DNA of 64,000 nucleotides from Candidatus Bathyarchaeota archaeon A05DMB-5 (GTDB taxonomy: Archaea > Thermoproteota > Bathyarchaeia > Bathyarchaeales > Bathycorpusculaceae): positions 1 to 64,000 of the forward strand of contig JABFQP010000004.1 of NCBI GenBank assembly GCA_019685655.1, given 5' to 3'. The notes beneath the pieces are model-generated. The model was not told the DNA's origin and ran no database searches. It saw only the letters and a list, made by a program, of their open reading frames with translations. This document shows, in pieces, positions 10,302-19,000 of this stretch. Position numbers and translations under genes: made by a program. How positions within the stretch are numbered: the first letter of the stretch is position 1; the number at the start of each line of letters is the position of its first letter.

Positions 10302-11213
10302 CTAGTATGGAAGCGGTCTTTTGGCTTTGAGTTTCTGCAGTCTTTCGTTTCCGATTTTTCTTAGGAAATCTTTATGGTCATCTACGCTTGTTATGTATTC
10401 ACTGCAGTATTTTTGCCAGCCTTCTTCTGTTTTGCATTGCTCGTAGTACATGCGGATGTGCTCCATGTCGTAATCGTAATAATTGTAAACCATCATTGGA
10501 TACGAGCCCCATGGGCATTCTACAACATGCGTTACGTAAATGTTTGGTATGACTGTTTGGTCTGGTTGAGAGCGGATAAATTCCGTGTCAACGATTTCTT
10601 CAGCCATAACGATTAGTTTTTTGCCGGCTCTTGCGCCTTCGATGTCTTCGCCTTTTATGCCGTCTATTTGAGCGTTGCCTTCACGGTCAACGCGTGAAAC
10701 GTGGACTATGCTGAAGTCTGGGCGGACAGAAGGAACCAACACGACTTTTTCGCCAGTGAAGGGGCAAGTGATTACTTCTGCCTTTTTGGGTCTAAACTTC
10801 TTTTTCGCAAGCAAATCTGTGCCTAACATACTTTTTAAGGGCATGAACGGAACGCCTAACGCTCCGCCAAAGAAACGCAGAGCCATAGCCAAATTTGTGT
10901 AATCTTCAATTTGGATTGCACCTTCGCGGACTCTTCGCTGAATGTTTGGCGCTAAGCCTATGCCTTCAATGGCAAAAAATGCTAGTTCAAAGTGTGAAAC
11001 CACGTAGGCGCCGGATAATATGTCGATGTCCATTTCGGAACCGCACGTGTAGATTGTGAGGTTGCGTTTTTTCTGTCTCACAAGTTCATGCGCAAAAGCC
11101 ATAGGAGGACGTTGAAAGCCGAAGCCGCCCCAGAACAAATGCGCGCCGTCTGGAACAAGCTTTACTGCTTCCTTCAGCGTTATTCGTTTGTCTTCTACGG
11201 CTGCTTCCACCAA
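10302..11213 (-). CDS. CoA-transferase, alpha subunit (glutaconate CoA-transferase type)
   Basis: 303 residues with the class I CoA-transferase alpha fold. KRITLKEAVKLVPDGAHLFWGGFGFQRPP opens the CoA-binding domain, followed by LTIYTCGSEMDIDILSGA and the conserved PDFSIVHVSRVDREGNAQIDG. The start is TTG 11213, with AGGTGA six bases ahead; a GTG directly after it is the alternative. It is the first gene of a three-gene minus-strand cluster with the beta subunit and acetoacetyl-CoA synthetase. Subfamily substrate is not determinable from sequence. Confidence 0.85.
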   Translation of the reverse strand: MVEAAVEDKRITLKEAVKLVPDGAHLFWGGFGFQRPPMAFAHELVRQKKRNLTIYTCGSEMDIDILSGAYVVSHFELAFFAIEGIGLAPNIQRRVREGAIQIEDYTNLAMALRFFGGALGVPFMPLKSMLGTDLLAKKKFRPKKAEVITCPFTGEKVVLVPSVRPDFSIVHVSRVDREGNAQIDGIKGEDIEGARAGKKLIVMAEEIVDTEFIRSQPDQTVIPNIYVTHVVECPWGSYPMMVYNYYDYDMEHIRMYYEQCKTEEGWQKYCSEYITSVDDHKDFLRKIGNERLQKLKAKRPLPY

Positions 11214-11275
11214 GCTTTTTCACCTACATCGGTTTTAGAAAAGCATTAACCTTATCCTACACATAGATTTTTCGA

Positions 11276-13171
11276 CTAAAAACCCAGCCATTTTGAGATT
11301 TCCGTTTCCTTTTCTGTTTCCAATTTGATGCCCATTGGTTGAAAAGTTTGATTCAGAGCAGTTAACAAGTTTCGAATGTAATCCTCCACGTTTATTTCAT
11401 ACAAACTTCTCACAAACTCAGCCGGTTTTACAGTGAAGGTTCTTCCTTTATAATTGAATGATTTCACTTTGACAAACGAAACTGTATCCCATCTTTCCAG
11501 TTTCTTGCCAGAATCTATCAACTGCAGTGCACATTGGTATTGCTGCGCGGCAGTTTTCATGTCCGCAACTTTCTCGTTAGGGTCAAAATAAAGCCTAACA
11601 GTATAAACCAAATCTTCCAGCATAACTCGTCTACTCCTCAAATCTTCAACAGCCTTTTTAACGATATCTTTAATCACTTTCTTCGCTTGCTCAAAATCCT
11701 CAAGATTCCTAACTGTTGAAAGTGCCTTAACGCATTGCTGAAAAACTGTGTTTATGAACCTTGGAGCGTTAGACTTTATGGGCGTGACCCCTTTAATGTC
11801 GGGCGTTCCGTCTGGCAAGATTCCAAAATAGGCTTTTTTCGCTTTAGGCAAAACGCATAGGCTATAGCGTTTCTCCACAGCCAAATCCAAATTGAACCTT
11901 TCTTTTACTGCTTTGATTAGCCATTCCACCTGCTCGTTTGACGCGTTATCCAGAAATATGCTGTCTGTGTCGCCGTAAAGTGGTCTCAAACCTTTCTCTT
12001 CCGCCATTTTCCAAGTTTCCCTAAGTGAGTAACGACTATACCCAGTTATTGCATCAGCAAGTGGCGGACAAGCAACACCATGAATGCGAACTGTTACGCC
12101 ATAACTGGAAACCAAAATCAACTTCAACAGCTTCGCTGCTACACTTGCCATTTTACGCTCTTCTTCTGGTAATGAAGTGTCCTTAGCGGCTGGCTTAAAC
12201 AGTTTTATTCGCAAGTCCTTTAAAGCGCCAAAGAGAACAGAGTAAAAGCCTCTTCGCTTAGTGCACACGTGATAGTCAACTTCTGAAATCTTATTGCTTC
12301 TACATTCCATGTGTGCGCAATCCACCGTCTCATAAGATAAATTGAAACTGTCAATGCAGCTTGGATATAGACTCTCAAAATCGCAGACTACGGTGTTAAA
12401 GTAAACGCCTGGCGTAGGTGAAACAGTCAATGCTCCAATAACGCTGTGCGTGGGCTTTCCACGTCTAAGCTCCTCGGAAGTGGGAATGAGAATGCCATTC
12501 TTTCTTAAGTGCGTATAAATTATGGATTTTATCCAATCGCTCACACGCCTACTGTTTAACGCTTCGTTCAAGGGAATATTCGCTATTCTCGAAAGCATCC
12601 ACGCAGAATAAACCCTTTCTTGGTCTATTTCCTCAACGCCTAGAATCTCTGGGCTTAGGTTTGGGATTGGTTGAGAAAGAAGCGTATACCAATAGAAAAT
12701 CTGCGCATACTTCAAAGGGTCTTTCGCTTTGACCTCACTGAAAGTTTTCTCAAATTTTTCCTTCGTCTCAGCGGAAACGTCTGCAATCAGCTTCAACAGC
12801 TCTTCAGAATGTAAGGCTCCAAAAACCAAACCATTATCATAAACGTACGATTTTGAAAATTCAATTTCGCCTTCCCAAACTTGACGCATTCGCCTCGCTG
12901 CTTTCAGAGCAATCTTTGGATTCAGCCAAAAAACTTTCCCAAAAATCTTTTTTTCGCCAGTGAAGAGTTCTTTTTTTTCTGCAGTTTGGAGGTTGCCGCT
13001 AAAATATCGAATGACTTCTAAATCTTCGTTTGTTGGCGGATAAGGTATAAAGAAGTATGGTTTGTATTCGTCGTCGACGACTTCCTTGATTTTCCCATCA
13101 GCATCCACCAACTTCAGCTTTACCGCGTTTGTTTCCGTCACTGTTGCGTCGAGAAGATAAAAAGAGTTCAA
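11276..13171 (-). CDS. Family B DNA polymerase lacking a recognisable exonuclease domain
   Basis: About 631 residues, short for archaeal PolB (usually 750-900). Polymerase motifs are intact: motif A DFESLYPSCIDSFNL near residue 263, motif B region KLLKLILVSSYGVTVR (the usual NSxYG is altered to VSSYG), and motif C YGDTDSIFLD near residue 398, so both metal-binding aspartates are kept. The N-terminal domain (DDEYKPYFFIPYP...SKSYVYDNGLVFG) leads almost directly into the palm-linker region ILGVEEIDQERVYSAWMLSRIANI. The roughly 200-residue 3'-5' exonuclease domain, with its DxE and YxxxD motifs, is not seen. I chose TTG 13171 because it overlaps the upstream stop (TTGA) and has GAGG ahead; an earlier in-frame TTG at 13207 would overlap by 40 bases. 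Probably a paralogue for repair or translesion synthesis (inference). Confidence 0.85.
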   Translation of the reverse strand: MNSFYLLDATVTETNAVKLKLVDADGKIKEVVDDEYKPYFFIPYPPTNEDLEVIRYFSGNLQTAEKKELFTGEKKIFGKVFWLNPKIALKAARRMRQVWEGEIEFSKSYVYDNGLVFGALHSEELLKLIADVSAETKEKFEKTFSEVKAKDPLKYAQIFYWYTLLSQPIPNLSPEILGVEEIDQERVYSAWMLSRIANIPLNEALNSRRVSDWIKSIIYTHLRKNGILIPTSEELRRGKPTHSVIGALTVSPTPGVYFNTVVCDFESLYPSCIDSFNLSYETVDCAHMECRSNKISEVDYHVCTKRRGFYSVLFGALKDLRIKLFKPAAKDTSLPEEERKMASVAAKLLKLILVSSYGVTVRIHGVACPPLADAITGYSRYSLRETWKMAEEKGLRPLYGDTDSIFLDNASNEQVEWLIKAVKERFNLDLAVEKRYSLCVLPKAKKAYFGILPDGTPDIKGVTPIKSNAPRFINTVFQQCVKALSTVRNLEDFEQAKKVIKDIVKKAVEDLRSRRVMLEDLVYTVRLYFDPNEKVADMKTAAQQYQCALQLIDSGKKLERWDTVSFVKVKSFNYKGRTFTVKPAEFVRSLYEINVEDYIRNLLTALNQTFQPMGIKLETEKETEISKWLGF

Positions 13172-14199
13172 TATTCTTGTGCCTCGTGCAAGCCTAACTG
13201 TTTCCAAATCGTGACAAGCTCTTCTTTCGTTAAGGCATTTGGATAGTTGAATAGGGGACCGCGTGGCTTCTCATTGTAATATGGACGGTTGCAGCTTGGG
13301 CATCCAGAAGTGCGGAAAGGTTCGCCTGTTTGAGCAATCTGCCACAATGCTTTTTCATCTACACCGAAACCTTGTATGTTTCCTTCTTCGTCAAAGCGCA
13401 TTTTCTCGTATCTGGCTATCCCATGAATTATTAAGTGCCTAGCAATTTGGACTCGCCTGTATCTTTCAATGGGCGGTTGAGCCTTATTTTCTAATGCCGT
13501 TCCGCTTATTGGTGTAAAAGCAAAAAGTGCCGGCAAAACACCCATATCCACGCATGTCTGAAGCGCGTGAACCATTTCCTTTTCTGTTTCTCCCAGCCCA
13601 ACAATCAAGTGCGTGCTGACCTTACCCTTTCCAAAAACGTTAACTGCCTCATTCAACAAGCCAAACTGCTGTTTCCAATTGTAAGGTCCTCCAGCATCTA
13701 TTCCTTTAACCTTGTTAAACAATTCTTCTGTGGCGGCGTCTAAGGGAATCCCTACTCTTTCTGCTCCAGCCTTGGCTAACCGTCTCAAGTTTTCACTGTT
13801 AAGAGGCTGACAAGAAATTGAAATTGGAACGCCAACTCTTCGGTGTATCGCCTTTACAATGGCTATCAAATCATTAAAGACTTGTGGATAATTTAAGGCT
13901 TGGATGCAAACACGCTTGACCTTGCCATTTTCGACGGCGTTTTCGATTCCGTCAAGCACTTGTTCAATCGTGAACGTAGGCCATGAAACCCTAGAAAGCA
14001 TGTCAGCTCTGCCGCGGCTTTTTCGGGCTTGCGGACAAAAACCGCAATTTGCACTGCACTTTCCCTCTCGGTACGTCATCAAATAAATGGTTGTTGGCGC
14101 AGCGTCAAGCTTCCCCTTCAAAAGCCCGAGAACAATGGCTGAGCCTAACGAAACACGAATTCGGCTTGGCAGTTGTTCAGCCGTAGTCACCAGTTGCAC
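13168..14199 (-). CDS. Radical SAM protein, biotin-synthase-like (candidate LipS-type lipoyl synthase subunit)
   Basis: 343 residues with the radical SAM cluster motif CSANCGFC (CxxxCxxC) near residue 47, followed by PQARKSRGRADML and a BioB-like TIM barrel (PISISCQPLN, AERVGIPLDAATEE, STHLIVGLGETEKE). A second cysteine pair lies near the C-terminus (SGCPSCNRPYYNE) and may bind an auxiliary cluster. It is not a full BioB by context: no other biotin genes are nearby. A second, different radical SAM gene lies about 500 bases away in divergent orientation. In archaea, LipS1/LipS2 are a pair of BioB-like radical SAM proteins that insert sulfur into octanoyl chains, so that role is a reasonable hypothesis. 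It overlaps the DNA polymerase start. Confidence 0.7.
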   Translation of the reverse strand: MQLVTTAEQLPSRIRVSLGSAIVLGLLKGKLDAAPTTIYLMTYREGKCSANCGFCPQARKSRGRADMLSRVSWPTFTIEQVLDGIENAVENGKVKRVCIQALNYPQVFNDLIAIVKAIHRRVGVPISISCQPLNSENLRRLAKAGAERVGIPLDAATEELFNKVKGIDAGGPYNWKQQFGLLNEAVNVFGKGKVSTHLIVGLGETEKEMVHALQTCVDMGVLPALFAFTPISGTALENKAQPPIERYRRVQIARHLIIHGIARYEKMRFDEEGNIQGFGVDEKALWQIAQTGEPFRTSGCPSCNRPYYNEKPRGPLFNYPNALTKEELVTIWKQLGLHEAQEY

Positions 14200-14320
14200 G
14201 CTCTTTTACGAAATTAAATAGGCACGGCTTGGCTTAATATCTGTTACAATTGTTTCTTCGCTAAAGATTTTGAATTCACAAATGATTTATCCAAACCGCG
14301 TAAAACAAGGACAGTGGCGT

Positions 14321-14656
14321 ATGCAGATGCGAAAATCAAAACTTGAAACCTACGAGGATATTCTAGGCGCAATAATAAAGAAGCCCCTAACTATCGACAG
14401 CATAGCCTACGAAACCAACATGGACTGCACCATTCTCGAACAACGCTTAAACTCCCTAATCAAATATGGGCTCGTTCAAGAGCGCATTTCAGGCACAAAA
14501 ACACTGTATGCAATCACAGAAAGAGGCGCAACCGTTTTCAAAACCTTAAGCTTTCAGAAATATCTGGAAAAAGTGGCAAGCGCCATTAAAGTGATGGACG
14601 AGGCTCTGCAAGTCGTTCCAACACTTTCAAAACGGGTTGAAAACGAGGAAAAATAG
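14321..14656 (+). CDS. Winged-helix DNA-binding protein
   Basis: About 111 residues. The segment ETYEDILGAIIKKPLTIDSIAYETNMDCTILEQRLNSLIKYGLVQERI reads as a helix-turn-helix followed by a wing (TKTLYAITERG), typical of small archaeal transcription regulators. The C-terminal helix (KYLEKVASAIKVMDEAL) probably dimerises. Start ATG 14321, with AGGA nine bases before, is preferred; in-frame TTG 14270 and ATG 14282 are alternatives. It lies between the two radical SAM genes and could regulate either; no operator repeat was recognised. Confidence 0.7.
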   Translation: MQMRKSKLETYEDILGAIIKKPLTIDSIAYETNMDCTILEQRLNSLIKYGLVQERISGTKTLYAITERGATVFKTLSFQKYLEKVASAIKVMDEALQVVPTLSKRVENEEK

Positions 14657-14718
14657 AATAGGCAAGAAAAAACGAAAACTATTAAGCAGACAGCGAAGGG
14701 TTTCTTAAAAGAAGATTA

Positions 14719-15717
14719 ATGACTCAACTTTCACCTGAAACTGTTTGGCAAATGAATAAGAGCGAACTTTTGAAACTGTTAGACACGCCTAACTTCTTTT
14801 TTAAATCTAGAAAAATTCATTTTTACGCGCCAAGCTTCATGTATTACAAGACAAGCTATTACTGTTCTTCGCCGAAAGATTTTTCAACAATCTCCGTGAC
14901 GGGAAAAGGCTGTGCATTAAAATGTAAACACTGTGGCGGAATAGTTTTAGAAACTATGTATCCAGCTAACACGCCTGAGAAACTGTTTGAATTATGCGTT
15001 AAGCTCAAAAATGAAGGTGCTTTAGGCTGTTTAATAAGCGGAGGATGCTTGCCAGATGGTTCTGTGCCGTTGGAGAATTTCGTCGATGCTGTTGGAAAGA
15101 TTAAGCGTGAATTAGACATGACAGTTTTCGTTCACACTGGCATAATAAACTTTGATACAGCTAAAAAACTGAAAGATGCTAAAGTGGATGCTGCCCTTAT
15201 CGACATAATTGGCTCTGATGAGACAATAAGAGAAATCTACAACTTAAACGTGACAGTTGAGGATTACGAAAATTCCTTAAAGGCGTTACATGATGCGGGC
15301 ATTGTCTTTGTGCCTCACGTGATTGTTGGGCTTCATTATGGAGAGCTGAAAGGTGAACTTCACGCTTTAAAGATGATATCCAAACACGCGCCTTCCGCAC
15401 TAGTCATAATCGCGTTCATGCCAATACATGGAACAAAAATGGAAAAAGTAAACCCACCAGAACCCGCAGACATCGCGAAGGTCATACTAACTGCAAGGCT
15501 GATGTTTCCAGAGACGCCATTGGTTCTGGGTTGCATGAGACCGAAAGGTGCGCACCGCGAGAAAACGGATGTTCTAGCAATAAAAGCTGGGGTAGACGCC
15601 ATAGCTTTTCCCGCGGAAGAGGCAATACGACTGGCTGAAAAGTTTGGATACGAACTCGTGTTTTCTTCGCTTTGTTGTTCCCAAATTTACTCGGACATTA
15701 AGACTAGCGGTTTCTGA
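14719..15717 (+). CDS. Radical SAM protein (candidate partner of the biotin-synthase-like protein; LipS-type hypothesis)
   Basis: 332 residues with CALKCKHC (CxxxCxxC) near residue 77 in the SVTGKGCALKCKHCGG block, and barrel motifs GCLISGGCLPDGSVPL, VFVHTGIINFDTAKKL, VDAALIDIIGSDETI and FVPHVIVGLHYG. A C-terminal cysteine pair (SLCCSQIY) may hold an auxiliary cluster. It shares family-level features with the other radical SAM gene about 500 bases away but is clearly not a duplicate. Two-protein archaeal lipoyl synthases (LipS1/LipS2) are described as such pairs, so lipoate assembly is my leading hypothesis. No lipoate ligase or glycine-cleavage gene is in the window to support it. Start ATG 14719. 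Confidence 0.65.
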   Translation: MTQLSPETVWQMNKSELLKLLDTPNFFFKSRKIHFYAPSFMYYKTSYYCSSPKDFSTISVTGKGCALKCKHCGGIVLETMYPANTPEKLFELCVKLKNEGALGCLISGGCLPDGSVPLENFVDAVGKIKRELDMTVFVHTGIINFDTAKKLKDAKVDAALIDIIGSDETIREIYNLNVTVEDYENSLKALHDAGIVFVPHVIVGLHYGELKGELHALKMISKHAPSALVIIAFMPIHGTKMEKVNPPEPADIAKVILTARLMFPETPLVLGCMRPKGAHREKTDVLAIKAGVDAIAFPAEEAIRLAEKFGYELVFSSLCCSQIYSDIKTSGF

Positions 15718-15961
15718 ACATTGAACCTTTCATTGTAGTCATAATGTTGTTTTTAAGCGTTGAATAGAAAGCGCTTAATCTTTTGGCGTCTTTTTTCGCC
15801 ATTCCTTGGCGGATTAGCTGTTTTTCAAAGGCTTTTCTTGCTTTGCGCACCTTCCAGCCTAACGTAAGCCACAGGAAGAAGAGGCTTATAAGGAGGCGAA
15901 TCATGTAGAGAAAACTTACGGCTAAGCTGCTTACTTTCATGTCTGCTTCTCTCACAATCAA
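15704..15961 (-). CDS. Small membrane protein of unknown function
   Basis: 85 residues, one or two membrane helices (VSSLAVSFLYMIRLLISLFFLWLTLGW in parts), then a strongly basic amphipathic tail (RKARKAFEKQLIRQGMAKKDAKRL). No family recognised. It sits 13 bases downstream of the acidic-protein gene on the same strand and is probably co-transcribed with it. Its 3' end overlaps the end of the convergent radical SAM gene by 14 bases. Confidence 0.6.
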   Translation of the reverse strand: MIVREADMKVSSLAVSFLYMIRLLISLFFLWLTLGWKVRKARKAFEKQLIRQGMAKKDAKRLSAFYSTLKNNIMTTMKGSMFRNR

Positions 15962-15973
15962 GCCCCTTTCACT

Positions 15974-16378
15974 CTAATCTTCGTCTTCTTCCTCTTCTTC
16001 TCTTTCCCTGCGTTTTTCAGCCAACTTTTCCTTTATTTTTCTTGAAATCTCCTCGCCTATTTCTTCGTCTTTGACCTTGATGAGCATATGCTTTTCTCCG
16101 CCCATCCCGTATCTCTTCAGTATTTCTCCAAGGCTTGTGAACACAGCTACATAGTTTTCAGTCATTTTGACAGCTGTCTCTTCGGGCATACCTGCCTCTT
16201 TTAATTCTTTGTAAAACGCTGCAGCTGCTTTTCCCATGTCTCTTCCAGCTTCTTCGGAGAACACGCTTGCAACAATTCCTTTTATTAGGCTTGGAATTTC
16301 CTTTGAAACAACGCTTAGAACTTCTCTCAGTTCTTCAACGTCTTCTTTCTCTTTTCTCTTTTCTTTTTCTTCACTCAT
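15974..16378 (-). CDS. Highly charged protein of unknown function
   Basis: 134 residues with a Lys/Glu-rich start (MSEEKEKRKEKEDVEEL) and an acidic end (RREREEEEEDED). Between them are two predicted amphipathic helices: VLSVVSKEIPSLIKGIVASVFSEEAGRDMGKAAAAF, read in segments, and ETAVKMTENYVAVFTSLGEILKRYG. No cysteine, membrane helix or catalytic motif is visible. It lies between a helix-turn-helix gene upstream and a small membrane protein downstream on the same strand. Function unknown; the helical core could mediate self-association. Confidence 0.65.
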   Translation of the reverse strand: MSEEKEKRKEKEDVEELREVLSVVSKEIPSLIKGIVASVFSEEAGRDMGKAAAAFYKELKEAGMPEETAVKMTENYVAVFTSLGEILKRYGMGGEKHMLIKVKDEEIGEEISRKIKEKLAEKRREREEEEEDED

Positions 16379-16495
16379 TCGATTTCACCCCCGTCCACTT
16401 GAATACGGTTTACGCTGATGCTTTTGGAAGTTTGGAACATGTTTGTGTCACCAATTTACATGGAGAGTCTGGTCATCCTTGTTATATATTATGGG

Positions 16496-16521
16496 AAAAA
16501 GTGACCAGCGGCTCGGTCACT
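16496..16521 (-). terminator. Hairpin terminator after the HTH gene
   Basis: Perfect 7-bp inverted repeat AGTGACC / GGTCACT (arms 16500-16506 and 16515-16521) with an 8-base loop. On the minus strand it is followed directly by five T residues. It overlaps the stop codon of the HTH gene, so it looks like an intrinsic terminator; an operator role is the alternative. Confidence 0.5.
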
Positions 16522-16969
16522 CTGCGAGTTCGTAAGCGTTTCCATATCCGCTAACACGTTTGACTATGCCCTCCTTCTCCAAGCGCTTGAGTCTACTTCT
16601 GATGATTCGCCTAGACGCTTTTCCACGCATGCGTTGGACTTGACGTGTTATTGCTGACACGTTAAGCGTTTTGTGTAAAGCAAGCGCTTGAATGATGCAT
16701 CTTGAAATGTCGTCTTGGGCAATCCACGTTTTACGTATATATCTTTCTGCAGTTTTCAATCGTTTCGCAATTTCTAAAGGTTCACCATACAAGCCTACGC
16801 CTAAGCGGCTCATTCGAAGATAAGGAACTAAACCCGCATATTCTGGATTGTTAACTATGAAAGCTTCAAGAGTTTCAAGCCTCTTCATTATCAAGTCAAG
16901 TTTTCTGCTTAATTCTTCAATACTTGACCCTTCTTCACCGGTTTTTTTGTTGCTGCTTTTACGTGCCAT
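16517..16969 (-). CDS. Helix-turn-helix regulator with N-terminal coiled coil
   Basis: 150 residues: a basic start ([11 protein letters not shown]), a coiled-coil-like helix ([22 protein letters not shown]), a middle region, and a C-terminal winged helix ([14 protein letters not shown]...[28 protein letters not shown]). This suggests a dimeric transcription regulator; target unknown. A hairpin with a T run overlaps its stop codon. The downstream acidic and membrane proteins lie beyond that hairpin, so they may have their own promoter (a TATA-like ttatatatta is at 16481-16490). Confidence 0.7.
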   Translation of the reverse strand: MARKSSNKKTGEEGSSIEELSRKLDLIMKRLETLEAFIVNNPEYAGLVPYLRMSRLGVGLYGEPLEIAKRLKTAERYIRKTWIAQDDISRCIIQALALHKTLNVSAITRQVQRMRGKASRRIIRSRLKRLEKEGIVKRVSGYGNAYELAE

Positions 16970-17002
16970 TTCTTTTCACGAACTCTGCATGTCGTAACAT
17001 TA

Positions 17003-17608
17003 TTAGCTTTGGCGGGCAGTTTCTTTCAGTATTTTGTATCCAAGCACTATTGCCCATGCTGACGCTACAAGCGCAGAAACTGTTTCTGGAATTGCGACTC
17101 CCGAAACAAAATGCGTTGAGAAATATGTTATCCATATTGCTGCTGCAACTGCAGCTGTCAGAAAAGTGAACAAGTTCATCTTTGTTTGTTTCTCAAGTAA
17201 GAAATTTGCGCCAATGACAAACATAGAAATTGGATAAAGCGCGAAGAATACTACAGAAACTTGATAATGTGTTGGGGTGATATTCTCTGGAAACACGCCT
17301 ATTAAGGTTAAAGCCAAAGCGTCAAGAACAAAGATGAAAGCACCGATTTTTCCCATTAACCTATTGCTCAGTAAAACGAATAATCCACATGCAAAAATTA
17401 AAGTGAGAATTCCGCTGATGATAAGTCCATAATTGAATAGTGGAGCCGTAATACCTTCTTGAACGCCCAAATCGCTTAACGCGTTATCTGTCCAAACGAA
17501 ACTTGGAGAATAAGTTATTGCGAGTGAAATGAACGTAAACGCAACTATAGGCGTGATTATGCCGCTTATTCCAGAAATTTTTGGCAATCTGCCATTTCTT
17601 GAATTCAT
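17003..17608 (-). CDS. DUF998 family integral membrane protein
   Basis: 201 residues with six predicted membrane helices. The family pattern of the opening helix followed by WTDNALSDLGVQ...APLFNYGLIISGIL, and the later VFPENITPTHYQVSVVFFALYPI, matches DUF998. Biochemical function of the family is unknown to me. It lies 33 bases upstream of the HTH gene on the same strand and could share its transcript. Start ATG 17608. Confidence 0.85.
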   Translation of the reverse strand: MNSRNGRLPKISGISGIITPIVAFTFISLAITYSPSFVWTDNALSDLGVQEGITAPLFNYGLIISGILTLIFACGLFVLLSNRLMGKIGAFIFVLDALALTLIGVFPENITPTHYQVSVVFFALYPISMFVIGANFLLEKQTKMNLFTFLTAAVAAAIWITYFSTHFVSGVAIPETVSALVASAWAIVLGYKILKETARQS

Positions 17609-17774
17609 AAGAGTGCACCTTTCAATACAGAATATTTTAAACTATTTCTGTTTTGCTTAGAAAAACTCAAAAAAGAAGGCAACACATCGTGCCAGCAACT
17701 CTACGCCTAAGTCAAGCTTTTATTTCTAATCGCGTTTATTTTTGAAACTCAAACAATGGCTTGGCGAGTAAGAC

Positions 17775-18965
17775 GTGGAAAAACCTCTGTGGATTATCTG
17801 CATAACGCACATGTTCATCGAAGTCTATCTTCTTATGCAAGTCGCCCTAATCCCAGTGATTATACGAGAATTTCAGTTGAGCCTTCTTGAAGCTTCTCTA
17901 ATCGCTACAATTCCAAGCATCCTCACACTATTGATGAACCTTCCCTCCGGGCTCTTAACAGACAAGTTTACCACAAACCAACTTTTATCCGTTAGCATGC
18001 TAATAGAGGGACTTTCAACTTTTCTCGTAAGTCAAACAAGTAACTTCTGGACGCTGATAGTTGGCGTGTCTTTGCTGAAAATTTCTTCGCCCATATATCA
18101 CATCTCTGGACTCAGCCAACTTAGCCGACTTGCAAAACCCGAAAAGATTAGTAGATACGTAGGCTTTCATAATGCTCTTGGAAGTTTAGGCTCAGCAGCA
18201 GGGCTCATTACGCTCGCAGTTTTCTTAACCACATTTGGTTGGCGGATAACCTACCTGTTTTGGGCAGTTCCGATTCTACTTTGGGGATTCATAATCTTGA
18301 AATCTCCATATTTGAGAACTAAACCAGCCAAGAGAGAAAGTTACGAGAAAAAGAATCATAGATTCACGCGGCTTTCTCTAATCTTTTCAGCCGAGTTCAT
18401 TATTTTATTGTTGGTTATAGGAGTCAGAGAAATTGGAGCCACGGGAAGCTCAACATTCATGACAACGTTCTTCACGGACACCCGCGGCTTGCCTGATGCT
18501 ACTTCCAGCTTAATATTCAGTTTAGGACCTTTCGCTGGGATAGCTGGCTCTTTGATTGGTGGCTACTTAGGCGAGAGACTTGGCGCGAAAAAGGCACTTA
18601 GTTTAACTATTCTCTGTAGCGCATTCTCGCTCATACTGTTGCCAGTGGCTTTCGAGCTTTACCTTATCGTCCTCGCTTATCTTCTCTACTCGTTTTTCAG
18701 CAGCGCAATCTGGTCGCCCATGAACACGATTGTGGCAAATGTGACACCCGAAACAGAGAGAGGAATGAGCTACAGCGTTTACTTCCTAACAGAAGGCTTA
18801 CTAGCTTCAGTTGCGCCAACTTTAGCAGCCGGCTTCATAGAACTAACTGAAATATGGTTTGTATTCCCCTACAGCGTGGTTTTCATGATAGTCAGCGTCT
18901 TCATACTTCAATTCCTAAAACTTCCCCAACATCAACGAAACAACTTTAAACAATCCACAGAATAA
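17775..18965 (+). CDS. Major facilitator superfamily transporter
   Basis: 396 residues with twelve predicted membrane helices in two halves. The loop 2-3 motif appears as LPSGLLTDKF, and the equivalent in the second half is GGYLGERLGAKKAL, both MFS features. The substrate cannot be inferred. Start GTG 17775. It precedes an M24 peptidase by 35 bases on the same strand, so a peptide- or amino-acid-linked role is possible but only by proximity. Confidence 0.85.
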   Translation: MEKPLWIICITHMFIEVYLLMQVALIPVIIREFQLSLLEASLIATIPSILTLLMNLPSGLLTDKFTTNQLLSVSMLIEGLSTFLVSQTSNFWTLIVGVSLLKISSPIYHISGLSQLSRLAKPEKISRYVGFHNALGSLGSAAGLITLAVFLTTFGWRITYLFWAVPILLWGFIILKSPYLRTKPAKRESYEKKNHRFTRLSLIFSAEFIILLLVIGVREIGATGSSTFMTTFFTDTRGLPDATSSLIFSLGPFAGIAGSLIGGYLGERLGAKKALSLTILCSAFSLILLPVAFELYLIVLAYLLYSFFSSAIWSPMNTIVANVTPETERGMSYSVYFLTEGLLASVAPTLAAGFIELTEIWFVFPYSVVFMIVSVFILQFLKLPQHQRNNFKQSTE

Positions 18966-19000
18966 GGCGTTAACCAAGTAAAGAGGAGAGTTAAGAAAAA

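Noticed and set aside
13168-14199. Assignment as biotin synthase BioB or pyrrolysine PylB.
   Set aside because: No bio or pyl genes nearby, and the extra C-terminal cysteine pair and a partner radical SAM gene do not fit those enzymes well.
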